Shown here piece by piece: positions 44,250 through 53,392 of a stretch of 64,000 nucleotides of DNA. Each line of letters begins with the position of its first letter. Positions within the stretch are counted from its first letter, which is position 1. The stretch covers positions 5,144-69,143 of the forward strand of contig JAVBLK010000035.1 in NCBI GenBank assembly GCA_031553565.1, written 5' to 3'. The notes under the pieces were generated by a model that was not told the DNA's origin, ran no database searches, and saw only the letters and a list, made by a program, of their open reading frames with translations. This DNA is from JAVBLK01 sp031553565. Its GTDB lineage: Bacteria; Bacillota; Clostridia; Christensenellales; DUVY01. A program made the translations under genes and the position numbers.

Positions 44250-44966
44250 ATGCCGGTTACAAATGCAAGAAGGTTTATCAACGCCTATAACCGCATCGAC
44301 AACACGCTCCGCAACATCAACGGCTTCAAGGACACTATGACCTTCACCGACGTTGTGCGCAGGGCGGCCGCTTCAAATTATGTCGTAAGGAAGTACGAGG
44401 AGGACCTTGTCGATTTTGCGCGGCTTAGGAACGCTATAGTACATAAGAGCAGGGACGACGAGATTATTGCCGAGCCGCATACCGCGGTCGCCGACAAGAT
44501 GCAGCACATCGCGCGCCTTTTGGCGACGCCTCCTGCCGCGTACACGCTGGTCAAGAGCCACAAGGTAATGACCTTCCCGTTCGATACGCGTCTGCGCGAT
44601 ATCGTCGTTGTGATCAGCAAGAACGGCTATTCCAATATACCTATTATGAAAGGCGGAGCTATTTTCGGAGTCTTGAGCAACAAGCAGATAGTGGAGGAGC
44701 TCGGCCGCCGCCTTTTAAACAAGCAATCTGCGGACGACTTCTTAAACAACGCGTATGCGGGCGACATATTGTTTAAGGACACGCCGCATTATGTGATATT
44801 GCCCAAGGACGCTACGATAGAAAGGGTCCTGAGGCTTTTTCAGGATAACCGCAGGCTGCGCGCCGTGCTTTTCACCGAGGACGGCACCAACCTTAACCCG
44901 CCCATAGGAATAATAACGACCGGCGACCTGCTTGACCTGAACGCGCAGCTGGATAACTATTTGTAA
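44250..44966 (+). CDS. CBS-domain protein
   Basis: 238 aa from the ATG at 44250 (AAAGGAG upstream). An N-terminal helical region (1-90) includes TFTDVVRRAAASNYVVRKYE and a Leu/Ile-rich stretch, DFARLRNAIVHKSRD, recalling HEPN-like or DUF86-like helices. From about residue 100 come two CBS motifs: KVMTFPFDTRLRDIVVVISK and YVILPKDATIERVLRLFQDN, which together form an adenine-nucleotide-binding Bateman module. Probably a small ligand sensor; target unknown. Just downstream of hflX. Confidence 0.75.
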   Translation: MPVTNARRFINAYNRIDNTLRNINGFKDTMTFTDVVRRAAASNYVVRKYEEDLVDFARLRNAIVHKSRDDEIIAEPHTAVADKMQHIARLLATPPAAYTLVKSHKVMTFPFDTRLRDIVVVISKNGYSNIPIMKGGAIFGVLSNKQIVEELGRRLLNKQSADDFLNNAYAGDILFKDTPHYVILPKDATIERVLRLFQDNRRLRAVLFTEDGTNLNPPIGIITTGDLLDLNAQLDNYL

Positions 44967-45026
44967 CGATACGGCAGTGTGCGGCCAGCCGCGCAACCGT
45001 AACTTTTGTAAAAACGGGGCGGCCGC

Positions 45027-45055
45027 TTGTCTTTAAGCGGCTGTTACGCTATAAT
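45027..45055 (+). promoter_or_regulatory. ppa promoter
   Basis: TTGTCT, 17 bp, TATAAT. The gene start is at 45100 with GGGAGG upstream. Confidence 0.65.
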
Positions 45056-45099
45056 TATACGATACTACTTTTTACCGATACGATGATCAAGGGAGGTTT

Positions 45100-45675
45100 A
45101 TGATTACGAACCTGTGGCATGACGTTTCCCCCGACCGCATCAAACCCGATGATTTTTTGGCCGTGATCGAGATCGCGAAGGGGATGAACAAAAAATACGA
45201 GCTGGACAAGGCGACGGGCGCGCTGATATTGGACAGGATATTGTATACGTCCACGCACTATCCGCAGAATTACGGCTTTGTGCCGCTGACGTATTCCGAG
45301 GACAACGACCCGCTGGACGTCATGGTGCTGTGCAGCGAGAGCCTTGACCCCGGCGTGCTGGTGCGCTGTTACCCGATTGCGGCGTTCACCATGATCGACA
45401 ACGGCGAGCTGGACGAAAAGGTGATAGCGATACCCTTCAGCGACCCGTATTACAACCATTACAGAAACAGCGCCGACGTGCCCAAGCACCTTGTCGAGGT
45501 GATGAACAATTTTTACGCCACATACAAGATACTGGAAAACAAGCAGACTGTGGTGGAAAACTTTGTCGGCCGCCACGAGGCCGAAAAGATTGTCAAGAGG
45601 AACATAGAGCGGTATCGTGAAAAGTTTATTACCGGCATGGACGGGCGGCAGGGCAACAAGGTCAAACCGCTGTGA
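45100..45675 (+). CDS. ppa: soluble inorganic pyrophosphatase, family I
   Basis: Hydrolyses pyrophosphate to phosphate, pulling biosynthetic reactions forward. 191 aa. The family I signature DNDPLDVMVL is at residues ~68-77, preceded by ILDRILYTSTHYPQNYGFVP; further residues DNGELDEKVIAIPFSDP contain the third metal-binding Asp group. The C-terminal part is longer than in E. coli-type enzymes and ends in a basic tail (MDGRQGNKVKPL). GGGAGG ribosome-binding site. Monocistronic. Confidence 0.93.
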   Translation: MITNLWHDVSPDRIKPDDFLAVIEIAKGMNKKYELDKATGALILDRILYTSTHYPQNYGFVPLTYSEDNDPLDVMVLCSESLDPGVLVRCYPIAAFTMIDNGELDEKVIAIPFSDPYYNHYRNSADVPKHLVEVMNNFYATYKILENKQTVVENFVGRHEAEKIVKRNIERYREKFITGMDGRQGNKVKPL

Positions 45676-45792
45676 ACTTTTAATTACTTTTTCTTTAATG
45701 GCGCCGCGTAAAACAAGGGCGGCAGCTTGCAAAATTCCCCTTAAGGCGGGGGAGTATCAATACCGTAATTTTTTAAAAGGACAAAATACATA

Positions 45793-46989
45793 ATGGATTA
45801 CAGATTTTCCGAAAGGATGGCAAACTTAAGCGGCAGCGCCACGCGCGAGATCTTGAAGCTGATACAAAAGGGCGGGATCATTTCCTTTGCGGGCGGGCTC
45901 CCCGCGAACGATATGCTGCCGATGGACGAGCTGCGGGCGGTGGTGGGGGATATCCTTGCCGACGCAAACGCGCTGAAGAGCCTTATGCAGTACGGCACGA
46001 CCGAGGGTATCACTTCCGTCAGGGAAGCCATGATAAACTATATAAAAGAGGATTTCGGCATTACCGGCATAGGCCTTGACGAGCTTATCGTTGTCAGCGG
46101 CGGCCAGCAGGGGATCGACCTTGCTTTCCGCGCCTTTTTGGATAAGGGCGACGCGGTGCTTGTCGAAAACCCTACGTATCTTGCGGCTCTGCAGATTATA
46201 ACCTCGTACCAGGCAAAGGCGTACGGCGTAAGGGCGACAGAAAACGGCCTCGATATTAAGGACTTAGAGGATAAGATAAAGCAGTATAACCCGAAAATGC
46301 TGTACGTAGTGCCGACCTTTTCCAACCCGACCGGCAACACCTATTCGGCCGGGAACAGGCAGGCGATCGCGGAAATCACCGCAAAATACGGCGTTATGGT
46401 GGTCGAGGACGACCCTTATGCCAAGCTGAGGTTCAAGGGCGCGCAGGTCCCGCCCATCAAGACCTTTGACAAGGCGGGCAACGTCATCTATATAACCAGC
46501 TTCAGCAAGATCGTTTCCCCCGGCATCCGCGTCGCCCTGGCCGCAGGGAATAAGGAAGTTATCAGAAAGATGGTCGTTTGCAAGCAGGGGCAGGATCTTC
46601 ATACCAGCAGCCTTTCGCAGGTTATCGCGGGCGAGATGCTGACGCGCGGCATCGTGAAAGCGCATGTCAAAAAGGTTCTTCCGATATACAAGAAGAAGCA
46701 GGAGCTGATGATAGAGTGCCTGGATAAATATATGCCCGATTGCTATACGCATACCGACCCGGAGGGCGGGCTGTTTATCTGGGGCGAGTTTATGGGAAGT
46801 AAGATAGACACGAAAGCCGTGCTGTCCGGGGCGATCGAGAGTTGCGGCGCGGCATATGTACAGGGCACCGAGTTTTTTGCCGGCGGCGGCGGGCAGAATA
46901 CGATCCGCTTCAATTTCTCCAACCCTTCCGGGGAGAATATCGAGAAAGGGATCAAGGCGCTGGGTGCGTATTTTAAGGCGAAGGTTTAA
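45793..46989 (+). CDS. PLP-dependent aminotransferase (2-aminoadipate/LysN-like, class I/II)
   Basis: 398 aa fold-type I aminotransferase. Visible: ISFAGGLPANDMLPMDEL near residue 30, YGTTEGITSVREAM near residue 65, SGGQQGIDLAFRAFLDKGD near residue 98, PTFSNPTGNTYS near residue 175, and the PLP lysine in TSFSKIVSPGIRVA near residue 238. The pattern fits the 2-aminoadipate / multi-substrate aminotransferase group related to MocR domains. Its amino donor is not fixed by sequence; it could complement IlvE for amino acid interconversion. Followed by a long palindrome. Confidence 0.85.
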   Translation: MDYRFSERMANLSGSATREILKLIQKGGIISFAGGLPANDMLPMDELRAVVGDILADANALKSLMQYGTTEGITSVREAMINYIKEDFGITGIGLDELIVVSGGQQGIDLAFRAFLDKGDAVLVENPTYLAALQIITSYQAKAYGVRATENGLDIKDLEDKIKQYNPKMLYVVPTFSNPTGNTYSAGNRQAIAEITAKYGVMVVEDDPYAKLRFKGAQVPPIKTFDKAGNVIYITSFSKIVSPGIRVALAAGNKEVIRKMVVCKQGQDLHTSSLSQVIAGEMLTRGIVKAHVKKVLPIYKKKQELMIECLDKYMPDCYTHTDPEGGLFIWGEFMGSKIDTKAVLSGAIESCGAAYVQGTEFFAGGGGQNTIRFNFSNPSGENIEKGIKALGAYFKAKV

Positions 46990-47012
46990 ATTGATTTGCA
47001 TAGGTGAGAGGC

Positions 47013-47099
47013 GGCGGTGCGGAATACTTTTAAGCGCTTGTGTTACTGCGACGTTGGGGCCCGTCGAAAATACGCTTTTTAAAAGTATTCCGCACCGCC
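47013..47099. repeat. long palindrome downstream of the aminotransferase
   Basis: Perfect 19 bp inverted arms GGCGGTGCGGAATACTTTT (47013-47031) and AAAAGTATTCCGCACCGCC (47081-47099), with an inner CGAC...GTCG stem. No T run, so a poor terminator. The family A copy A8 follows; together they occupy much of the 46990-47408 gap. No gene there. Confidence 0.75.
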
Positions 47100-47166
47100 T
47101 GTCCTCAGCCTTGCGTTGCGGTAGTGTAAACGATGATCCCGGTGCGGAAATGCGCGGTAAAAGATT

Positions 47167-47331
47167 TAAGGAACCGCTGAATAATTCGATATAATTTATA
47201 GCCGCGTCTTTTTTGTCTGGTAATGCCTTCTTTTACTAGCAAATAGTTCTACTATTTGCGTCAAAAACAAGTCATTTCCCGACTAAAAAATAATTGCTCT
47301 AAATTAATCTCATTTATTCATCGCTTCCTTA
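47167..47331 (+). mobile_element. family A foldback element, copy A8
   Basis: Starts TAAGGAACCGCTGAATAATT, ends CATTTATTCATCGCTTCCTTA. Apical hairpin GCAAATAGT-tct-ACTATTTGC, the longest perfect version in the window. Confidence 0.8.
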
Positions 47332-47408
47332 ATCTCGCGTGGGAAAGTATGGTTGGGAATGGTTTAGGAATTAAATAGAATCAAGGATAGTACGGAGAGA
47401 GAATAACA

Positions 47409-48653
47409 ATGGCTGACATTAAGAAAGTTGCAACAGGAAAAAAGAAGAACGCGCTGGATATCTTAAAAGAGCGCGGGTTTATCGAGCAGACCGTATACGA
47501 GGACGACCTTTATAAGCTTTTGGGCAGCGAGAGCGTGCCCTTTTACGCCGGGTTCGACCCGACCGCGGACAGCCTGCATATCGGGCACTATATCCCCGTT
47601 ATGGCGATGGCGCACCTGCAGCGGGCCGGGCACAAGCCCTATGTCCTGATCGGCGGCGGCACGGCTATGGTGGGCGACCCCTCGTACCGCACCGATATGC
47701 GGCAGATGATGAGCCGCGAGACCATAAACCACAACGTCGAGGCGTTCAAAAAACAGCTTTCGCGCTTTATATCGTTTTCGGGCGAGGGCGCGGCGAAGCT
47801 TGTCAACAACGCCGACTGGCTGCTGTCGCTCAACTATATCGATTTTCTCAGGGATATAGGAGTGTACTTCTCGGTCAACAAGATGCTGACGGCGGAGTGC
47901 TTTAGGTCGCGCATGGAAAAGGGACTGTCCTTTTTAGAATTCAACTATATGCTGATGCAGGGCTATGACTTTTTGGTGCTTAACCAGCGGCACGGGATCA
48001 AGCTGCAGATAGGCGGCAACGACCAGTGGGCGAATATCCTTGCCGGCGCGGACCTTATACGCAGGAAGGAACAGCAGGACGCGTTTGCAATGACCTTTAA
48101 GCTGCTGCTTAATTCCGACGGCAGCAAGATGGGCAAGACCGCAAAGGGCGCGCTGTGGCTGGACGCGGAAAAGACGCCGCCGTTTGAGTTTTATCAGTAT
48201 TTCAGGAACGTCGAGGACGCTAAGGTGGGCGAATGTATGCGCCTTTTGACCTTTATGGAGCTTTCCGAAATAGCGGAGCTGACACGGCATATGGACGAGA
48301 GGATGAACGCGGCAAAGGAAAGGCTGGCGTACGAGGTCACGCTGCTTGTCCACGGCCAGGCGGCCGCAGACGAGGCGCAGGCACGGACAAAGGCCGCGTT
48401 TTCGGGCGGCGGCGGCGAGCTTCCGGCAGAAGCCGTAAAGGCTTCGCCCGATATTCCGGTCGCAGAATTTTTGGTCACGATCGGCCAGGCGGCAAGCCGC
48501 GGCGAGGCAAAACGCCTTATCGAGGGCGGCGGCATAACGATTGACGGCAGCAAGGTAACGGATATTGCCGCAAAGGTCAGCGATATGACCGCGGAAACCG
48601 AATTCATATTACAGAAGGGCAAGAAATTCCGCGCAAAATATAAGCTTATTTGA
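47409..48653 (+). CDS. tyrS: tyrosyl-tRNA synthetase
   Basis: Class I synthetase charging tRNA-Tyr. 414 aa. HIGH-type motif DSLHIGHYIPVMAM near residue 55, the tyrosine-binding block (FLEFNYMLMQGYDFLVLN), and KMGKT-type loop SDGSKMGKTAKGALWLD near residue 237 (KMSKS equivalent). C-terminal S4-like RNA-binding domain from about residue 345 (IPVAEFLVTIGQAASRGEAK). GGAGAG ribosome-binding site. No T-box is seen upstream; the leader region is a family A copy. Confidence 0.96.
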   Translation: MADIKKVATGKKKNALDILKERGFIEQTVYEDDLYKLLGSESVPFYAGFDPTADSLHIGHYIPVMAMAHLQRAGHKPYVLIGGGTAMVGDPSYRTDMRQMMSRETINHNVEAFKKQLSRFISFSGEGAAKLVNNADWLLSLNYIDFLRDIGVYFSVNKMLTAECFRSRMEKGLSFLEFNYMLMQGYDFLVLNQRHGIKLQIGGNDQWANILAGADLIRRKEQQDAFAMTFKLLLNSDGSKMGKTAKGALWLDAEKTPPFEFYQYFRNVEDAKVGECMRLLTFMELSEIAELTRHMDERMNAAKERLAYEVTLLVHGQAAADEAQARTKAAFSGGGGELPAEAVKASPDIPVAEFLVTIGQAASRGEAKRLIEGGGITIDGSKVTDIAAKVSDMTAETEFILQKGKKFRAKYKLI

Positions 48654-48663
48654 GAATATAAGC

Positions 48664-48828
48664 TAAGGAACCGCTGATTAATTCGATAGAACTTTGACGC
48701 ATCGTCTTTTTTGGCCTAAAACAACTTCTTTTTTCGTCAATAGCTCTGCTATTGCCTTCAAAAACAAGCCGTTTTATGCCTGAAAAATACTCGGTCAAAT
48801 TTTATCTCATTTAATCAGCGTTTACCTA
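48664..48828 (+). mobile_element. family A foldback element, copy A9
   Basis: Starts TAAGGAACCGCTGATTAATT, ends TTTAATCAGCGTTTACCTA. The apex is CAATAGC-tct-GCTATTG, a compensated variant of the usual AATAGT-tct-ACTATT. Lies between tyrS and ilvE. Confidence 0.8.
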
Positions 48829-48879
48829 ACTTGCCAGGATATTATAAAATTACAAAAACAGGCAAAGGGGATCAAAATC

Positions 48880-49938
48880 ATGGAAATCAGGACAATACGC
48901 ACACAGATGCCGAAACAAAAGCCTATGGGGGAGCTGGGCTTCGGGAAATACTTTACCGACCATATGTACATGATCGAATACCGGGAGGGGCAGGGCTGGA
49001 TAAACGAGTGCATCCGTCCCTACACGGCGATCACGCTCGATCCCGCCACAATAGTTTTCCATTACTGCCAGAGTGTGTTCGAGGGGTTGAAGGCGTACCG
49101 CGGCAGCAGCGGCGAGATTCGCCTGTTCAGGCACGCGGATAATTTCAGGCGCATGGCGGAGTCGGCTGCGCGGCTTTGTATCCCCGAATTCAATGCCGAC
49201 AGGATAATGAACGGGCTGACAGAGCTGTTAAAGGTCGACGCGCAGTGGGTGCCGTATTCCGAGGGCAGCTCGCTGTATATTCGCCCGGCGATAATCGCTA
49301 CCGACGTTTCCTTAAGCGTACACGCCTCCAAGAGCTATTTGTTTTATATTATCCTTTCGCCGGTGGGCGCGTATTATAAGAACGGCCTTTTGCCGGTCAA
49401 GCTGAGGATCGAAGAGGAATATACGCGCGCAAGCGCCGGCGGCACGGGCGCCGCCAAATACGGCGGGAATTACGGCGGCGGGCTCAAGGCGGGCGAGGAA
49501 GCCGCAAAGGCCGGCTGCGACCAGGTCATATGGCTGGATCCCGTCAGGCGTAAATATATCGAGGAAGCCGGCAGCATGAATATATTTTTCGTGATCGGCG
49601 ACGAGGCGGTTACCCCCGCGCTGTCCGGTTCGATCTTAAACGGCATCACGCGCCAAAGCGCGATAACGTTGCTGAAAGATAAGGGCTACCGCGTCACCGA
49701 GCGCAAGGTTTCGCTGGACGAGGTTTCAGAGGGGATAAAGAGCGGAGTCATCACCGAGGTTTTCGGCACAGGCACCGCCGCGGTCATATCCCCGGTCGGG
49801 ACGATATTGACGGCGAAAGGAGAGCTTACGGTAGGCGACGGCCAGATGGGCGAGACGGCAAAATATCTTTACGAGACGCTGACCGGCATCCAATACGGCA
49901 AAATCGAGGATAAGTACGGCTGGACAATAACAATATGA
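48880..49938 (+). CDS. ilvE: branched-chain amino acid aminotransferase
   Basis: Final transamination giving valine, leucine and isoleucine. 352 aa, fold-type IV PLP enzyme. Visible: FHYCQSVFEGLKAYRG near residue 68, LYIRPAIIATD near residue 130, the PLP lysine in AAKYGGNYGGGLKAG near residue 190, IWLDPVRRKYIEEAGSMN near residue 220 and SILNGITRQSAITL near residue 250. AAAGGGG before the ATG. It lies 11 kb from the ilv-leu cluster on the other strand and has its own terminator. Confidence 0.95.
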   Translation: MEIRTIRTQMPKQKPMGELGFGKYFTDHMYMIEYREGQGWINECIRPYTAITLDPATIVFHYCQSVFEGLKAYRGSSGEIRLFRHADNFRRMAESAARLCIPEFNADRIMNGLTELLKVDAQWVPYSEGSSLYIRPAIIATDVSLSVHASKSYLFYIILSPVGAYYKNGLLPVKLRIEEEYTRASAGGTGAAKYGGNYGGGLKAGEEAAKAGCDQVIWLDPVRRKYIEEAGSMNIFFVIGDEAVTPALSGSILNGITRQSAITLLKDKGYRVTERKVSLDEVSEGIKSGVITEVFGTGTAAVISPVGTILTAKGELTVGDGQMGETAKYLYETLTGIQYGKIEDKYGWTITI

Positions 49939-49945
49939 TACAGAT

Positions 49946-49976
49946 AAACGGCGCCCGGTTCGGCGCCGTTTGTTTT
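49946..49976 (+). terminator. intrinsic terminator of ilvE
   Basis: Perfect 10 bp stem AAACGGCGCC / GGCGCCGTTT, 6-base loop, followed by GTTTT. Confidence 0.8.
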
Positions 49977-50001
49977 AACGCGGAATACGGAGAAGGCATT
50001 T

Positions 50002-50982
50002 ATGCGCAGTAAGACGAAATTCAAGGTAAGCAATGAAAAGCTGAGGGAGCTGTTTTATGCGGCGGGCTTAAACGATGTTTCGCAGATCGCGCCGCTTGGG
50101 AAGGGCGAGTTCAACGCGGTGCATTTGGGCGCAGGCGGCGGCAAAGAAGCCGTCATAAAGATCGCGCCTGATAAAAACGCGCCCGTGATGTCTTGTGAAA
50201 AGGATATGCTGCGGTCGGAGCTTTTCTGGTACGGCAAACTGCGCAATGGCACGGGCATCCGCGTTCCCGAAGTGCTGTTTCCGGATTTCTCACAAAAGCT
50301 GATCCCGACAAATTATTTCATAATGGAGAGGCTGGACGGCGAAACGCTGGATAGTGTTAAACTGTCAAAAGAGGAAAGGGTCCGGGTTACCGCGGAGGTT
50401 GCCCGGATGGCGGCGGAAATACACCGGGTCAAAAACGACAAGTACGGCTATATTCAAACGGGGCTGTATGATAACTGGTATCTGGCCATACGCGCTATGA
50501 CGGGAACGCTTATAAAGGATGCGGCGGACAGGGGCAAAAAATCGAAAAACGGCGAAAAGCTGCTATATTTTATCGACAAACACAAAGGCGTTCTTGAAAA
50601 CGCCGAATGCTGCATGGTCAATTTTGACCTGTGGAAGCCGAATTTTATCTGCAAAAGGGCGGAAGGCGTAATAGAAATTGCACTGATCGACCCGGAACGG
50701 TGTTTCTGGGGCGACAGAATCGCCGATTTTGTGTGTATGGAAACGATGCAGGACCTGCCGGATAAGAAAATAAGTATAGAAGCGTATAACGCTGTTGCGG
50801 ACAAGCCGATAGAAAGGACGCAAGAGGGAACAATAAGGTATGCCGCAGCGTTGGGATACCTGGCGCTTATAATGGAAACCGAAAGGTATTATCGCTATTC
50901 GCCCATAAGCGCCGGCAGGCTGCGGAATCTTATCGCATCCAGGCATTTTTTCGGGCGGGCATTCAAACTTTTGGATAAATGA
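50002..50982 (+). CDS. APH-fold phosphotransferase with Asn in place of catalytic-loop His
   Basis: 326 aa, aminoglycoside phosphotransferase / choline-kinase fold. Nucleotide-binding part: LGKGEFNAVHLG near residue 30 and the Lys of EAVIKIAPD near residue 50; YFIMERLDGETLDSV near residue 110. The catalytic loop reads MVNFDLWKPNFIC near residue 208, with Asn where the family usually has His in HxD, while Asp and the later Asn are kept; ALIDPERCFWGD supplies the metal-binding Asp. Could phosphorylate a small hydroxylated metabolite; antibiotic resistance cannot be inferred. GGAGAAGG precedes the start. Monocistronic. Confidence 0.75.
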   Translation: MRSKTKFKVSNEKLRELFYAAGLNDVSQIAPLGKGEFNAVHLGAGGGKEAVIKIAPDKNAPVMSCEKDMLRSELFWYGKLRNGTGIRVPEVLFPDFSQKLIPTNYFIMERLDGETLDSVKLSKEERVRVTAEVARMAAEIHRVKNDKYGYIQTGLYDNWYLAIRAMTGTLIKDAADRGKKSKNGEKLLYFIDKHKGVLENAECCMVNFDLWKPNFICKRAEGVIEIALIDPERCFWGDRIADFVCMETMQDLPDKKISIEAYNAVADKPIERTQEGTIRYAAALGYLALIMETERYYRYSPISAGRLRNLIASRHFFGRAFKLLDK

Positions 50983-51020
50983 CTGCGGCGAAAAGCATTA
51001 TTTTCTGCCCAAGCGGCCGC

Positions 51021-51413
51021 TCAGAATACGTTTTGTACAAACGGCGAATGCAGCTCCTTTAACTCGGCGGTCATAGAATACAGTTGGTCTACGTCTATCT
51101 TGCTTAAATTCCGGTCGTTTATTTCGATGTCTGACTTTAAGCGCGCGATCTTGGCGTCGTATTCGATCAAAAGCAGGTGGTTCAGCATGACCTGAGTCGC
51201 CGTTTTACGCTTGTGCCAATAGTCGCTTATTTTTTGCACCTGTGACAAAGTCGCGTCGCGCCGCACATTTTCATTGTCGTTTTCAATTTCAGTCATCAGC
51301 GTTTTTATATCCGCCTCCAATACGTCGAAGGTTTTCCGCACATAGGCGAACTCCAATATGCACACTGTGATCAAAATGGCGGCGATAATGACTACTGTGA
51401 TACCCTTTTTCAT
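51021..51413 (-). CDS. DUF4363-family protein
   Basis: 130 aa. One N-terminal membrane helix (GITVVIIAAILITVCILEFAYV), then a helical extracytoplasmic region with Asp/Glu-rich heptad-like pattern and WHKRKTATQVMLNHLLLIEYD near residue 65. DUF4363 proteins are usually encoded next to a DUF421 membrane protein, as here (40 bp after it on the same strand). GGAG precedes the ATG. The pair is common in spore-forming Firmicutes; function unknown. Confidence 0.8.
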   Translation of the reverse strand: MKKGITVVIIAAILITVCILEFAYVRKTFDVLEADIKTLMTEIENDNENVRRDATLSQVQKISDYWHKRKTATQVMLNHLLLIEYDAKIARLKSDIEINDRNLSKIDVDQLYSMTAELKELHSPFVQNVF

Positions 51414-51452
51414 AGTTTTACTCCGGTAAGCGTAAGTGCAATTGCTGCCTGC

Positions 51453-52172
51453 CTACCAAACCGCCTCCTTGCTTAAGTTTATCATGCCGATCTTAAAACG
51501 CCCGTTTCTGGGCTGTACATACAGCTTGCCGTTATTATCGACGGTGACCAGCACGACCTTTTTATAGTTGTTTTCGCCCATGGTATGCAGCTTTTTTGCC
51601 AGCTCGGGCCCGGTTATCCGCGCCAGCACCAGATTTTCGCTCAGGAATTTTCCGTCCACAAGCAGGGCGACCGGCAGTGCCGAGGGCTCGGCTTTGACAT
51701 TCATGTCGCACCGGGTCGGGCTTTCAAACTGTTCGTATTTTACCACGCACAGCTTGCCGTTCGTCTCGAATATCGCGTAGCGTATTTCCTCGAAATTAAA
51801 ATCGCCGCCGCTCCTGATAGCTTCGATCAGGTCGTTGACGTTCATATTCATTTTCCTTAAGTTTTCATAGTTTATGCCGTTGCCGTCCACAACTATCATC
51901 GGGTTCCCGCTGATCACGCGGCGCAATATAAGGCTTTTCCGCGCCAGGAACGACAGCATAAAATGCAGGATGACCAGCGTCAGGATAGGCACTATCCCGT
52001 GCGACAAGGGGATCGCCACGTCGGACATAGGGATACACGCGATCTCGGCGGCGATAAGGGTTATGACCAGCTCGAAGGGCTGCATTTCGCCGATCTGCCG
52101 CTTGCCCATCAGCCGCATCATGACCAGCACGATAAAATATATCACGACGGCGCGGATAAGAACTGTTAACAT
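51453..52172 (-). CDS. DUF421 / YetF-like membrane protein
   Basis: 239 aa. Three N-terminal membrane helices (LIRAVVIYFIVLVMMRLMGK, ELVITLIAAEIACIPMSD and ILTLVILHFMLSFLARKS) with the family block RLMGKRQIGEMQPFE near residue 20, then a soluble domain with PMIVVDGNGINYENLRKMNM near residue 90 and AEPSALPVALLVDGK. YetF-type proteins are membrane proteins of spore-forming Firmicutes, possibly envelope-related. Upstream gene of the DUF421-DUF4363 pair; divergent from the GT8 gene. Confidence 0.85.
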   Translation of the reverse strand: MLTVLIRAVVIYFIVLVMMRLMGKRQIGEMQPFELVITLIAAEIACIPMSDVAIPLSHGIVPILTLVILHFMLSFLARKSLILRRVISGNPMIVVDGNGINYENLRKMNMNVNDLIEAIRSGGDFNFEEIRYAIFETNGKLCVVKYEQFESPTRCDMNVKAEPSALPVALLVDGKFLSENLVLARITGPELAKKLHTMGENNYKKVVLVTVDNNGKLYVQPRNGRFKIGMINLSKEAVW

Positions 52173-52288
52173 AAGCCTAGTATTTCCATTTGCCTTTTTC
52201 TTTATGTCTTGCCCGTACGGCGAATCCGGGATCCGCCCGAATAATTCAGCGCGTACTAAACCATTTGCGTAAAGACGTAAAATTACAG

Positions 52289-52318
52289 TTGCTTTATATA
52301 AGTTATATAAGATATAAT
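52289..52318 (+). promoter_or_regulatory. promoter of the GT8 gene
   Basis: TTGCTT, 18 bp, TATAAT. The divergent gap 52173-52394 also holds a partial family B arm (GCCTTTTTCTTTATGTCTTG at 52191). Confidence 0.6.
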
Positions 52319-52394
52319 GATTTAGTGATCAGGTCGCGCTTTTTATGCCGCGCCCGGTTACAGGAATTATTTTTTTATTTATTAAGGAGAGAAC

Positions 52395-53375
52395 ATGCCT
52401 GACAACAATGTCATTCCCGTATTTTTTGCGATAGACGATAACTACGCGCCGCTGCTTTGTATCGCAATGAGTTCGATAACGGAGCACGCGTCAAAGGACT
52501 ACAATTACGAGTTCCGAGTCCTGCACATCGGCCTTTCAGAGGCAAGCAGAAACCTTATCACGCGCTATCACAAGGATAATTTTAAGGTCGAATTTGTCGA
52601 CATGAAGGACAAGCTGGAGCGTATCGGCTGGAAGCTGCATACCCGCGACTATTATTCCAAGTCTACCTATTACCGCCTTTTTATAACCGGAATGTTCCCG
52701 AATATCGATAAGGCGCTGTATTTGGACGCGGATATAATTTTGAACGGCGATATCAGCGAGCTGTATAATACCGACATCGGCGATAACTATGTCGGCGCGG
52801 TGACGGAGGAGGCGGTCAATAAGGTGCCCGAGTTTATCGAGTACGCCGCTCATTTCCTGGGGGTAAAAACTCCCGATTATTTTAACGCAGGAATCATGCT
52901 TATGAACCTTAAGGCGTTCCGTCAAATAGATCTGGAGGCGAAATTCTTGAAGCTTTTGTCGGAGTACAAGTTTGTGGTCGCCCAGGATCAAGATTACCTC
53001 AACGTCATCTGCAAGGGCAAGGTACACTATTTTTCGATGGCTTGGAATAAGAACCCGATGATAGATCCGAGGGTCACGCGCGAGAACGTCAAGCTGGTGC
53101 ACTACACTCTGACAATGAAGCCCTGGCACTATACCGGCATCCAGTTCGAGGAAATGTTCTGGGAACACGCGGAAAAGACGGGGCTGACGGAGGCGATGCT
53201 GGAAAAGCAGCGCGCGTTTACGCCGGAGCAGGTAAGGAACGACCAGACCGCTTACGAAAACCTGAAGCGGCTGGCGCGAAACCTCGCCTTTTCGCACGAC
53301 TCATACAATAATATCGTGAACGTCAAAAAGAAGCCGGATTTCGGCCTTGCGTTTGCCGCTATCAAGAAAGCGTAG
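52395..53375 (+). CDS. glycosyltransferase family 8
   Basis: 326 aa, retaining sugar-nucleotide-dependent transferase of the GT8/LgtC-like fold. N-terminal IPVFFAIDDNYAPLLCIAMS, the metal-binding DxD in KALYLDADIILNGDI near residue 110, YFNAGIMLMNL near residue 165, and the C-terminal HYTLTMKPWHY near residue 235. AAGGAGAG gives a strong ribosome-binding site. The acyltransferase gene follows 17 bp later, suggesting the pair works on a lipid or surface glycan. Confidence 0.92.
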   Translation: MPDNNVIPVFFAIDDNYAPLLCIAMSSITEHASKDYNYEFRVLHIGLSEASRNLITRYHKDNFKVEFVDMKDKLERIGWKLHTRDYYSKSTYYRLFITGMFPNIDKALYLDADIILNGDISELYNTDIGDNYVGAVTEEAVNKVPEFIEYAAHFLGVKTPDYFNAGIMLMNLKAFRQIDLEAKFLKLLSEYKFVVAQDQDYLNVICKGKVHYFSMAWNKNPMIDPRVTRENVKLVHYTLTMKPWHYTGIQFEEMFWEHAEKTGLTEAMLEKQRAFTPEQVRNDQTAYENLKRLARNLAFSHDSYNNIVNVKKKPDFGLAFAAIKKA

Positions 53376-53392
53376 CGCTGCAGCAAACATTC

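Noticed and set aside
47332..47408. T-box upstream of tyrS
   Set aside because: No GGTACCGCG core or terminator hairpin is present before tyrS; the same holds for pheS.
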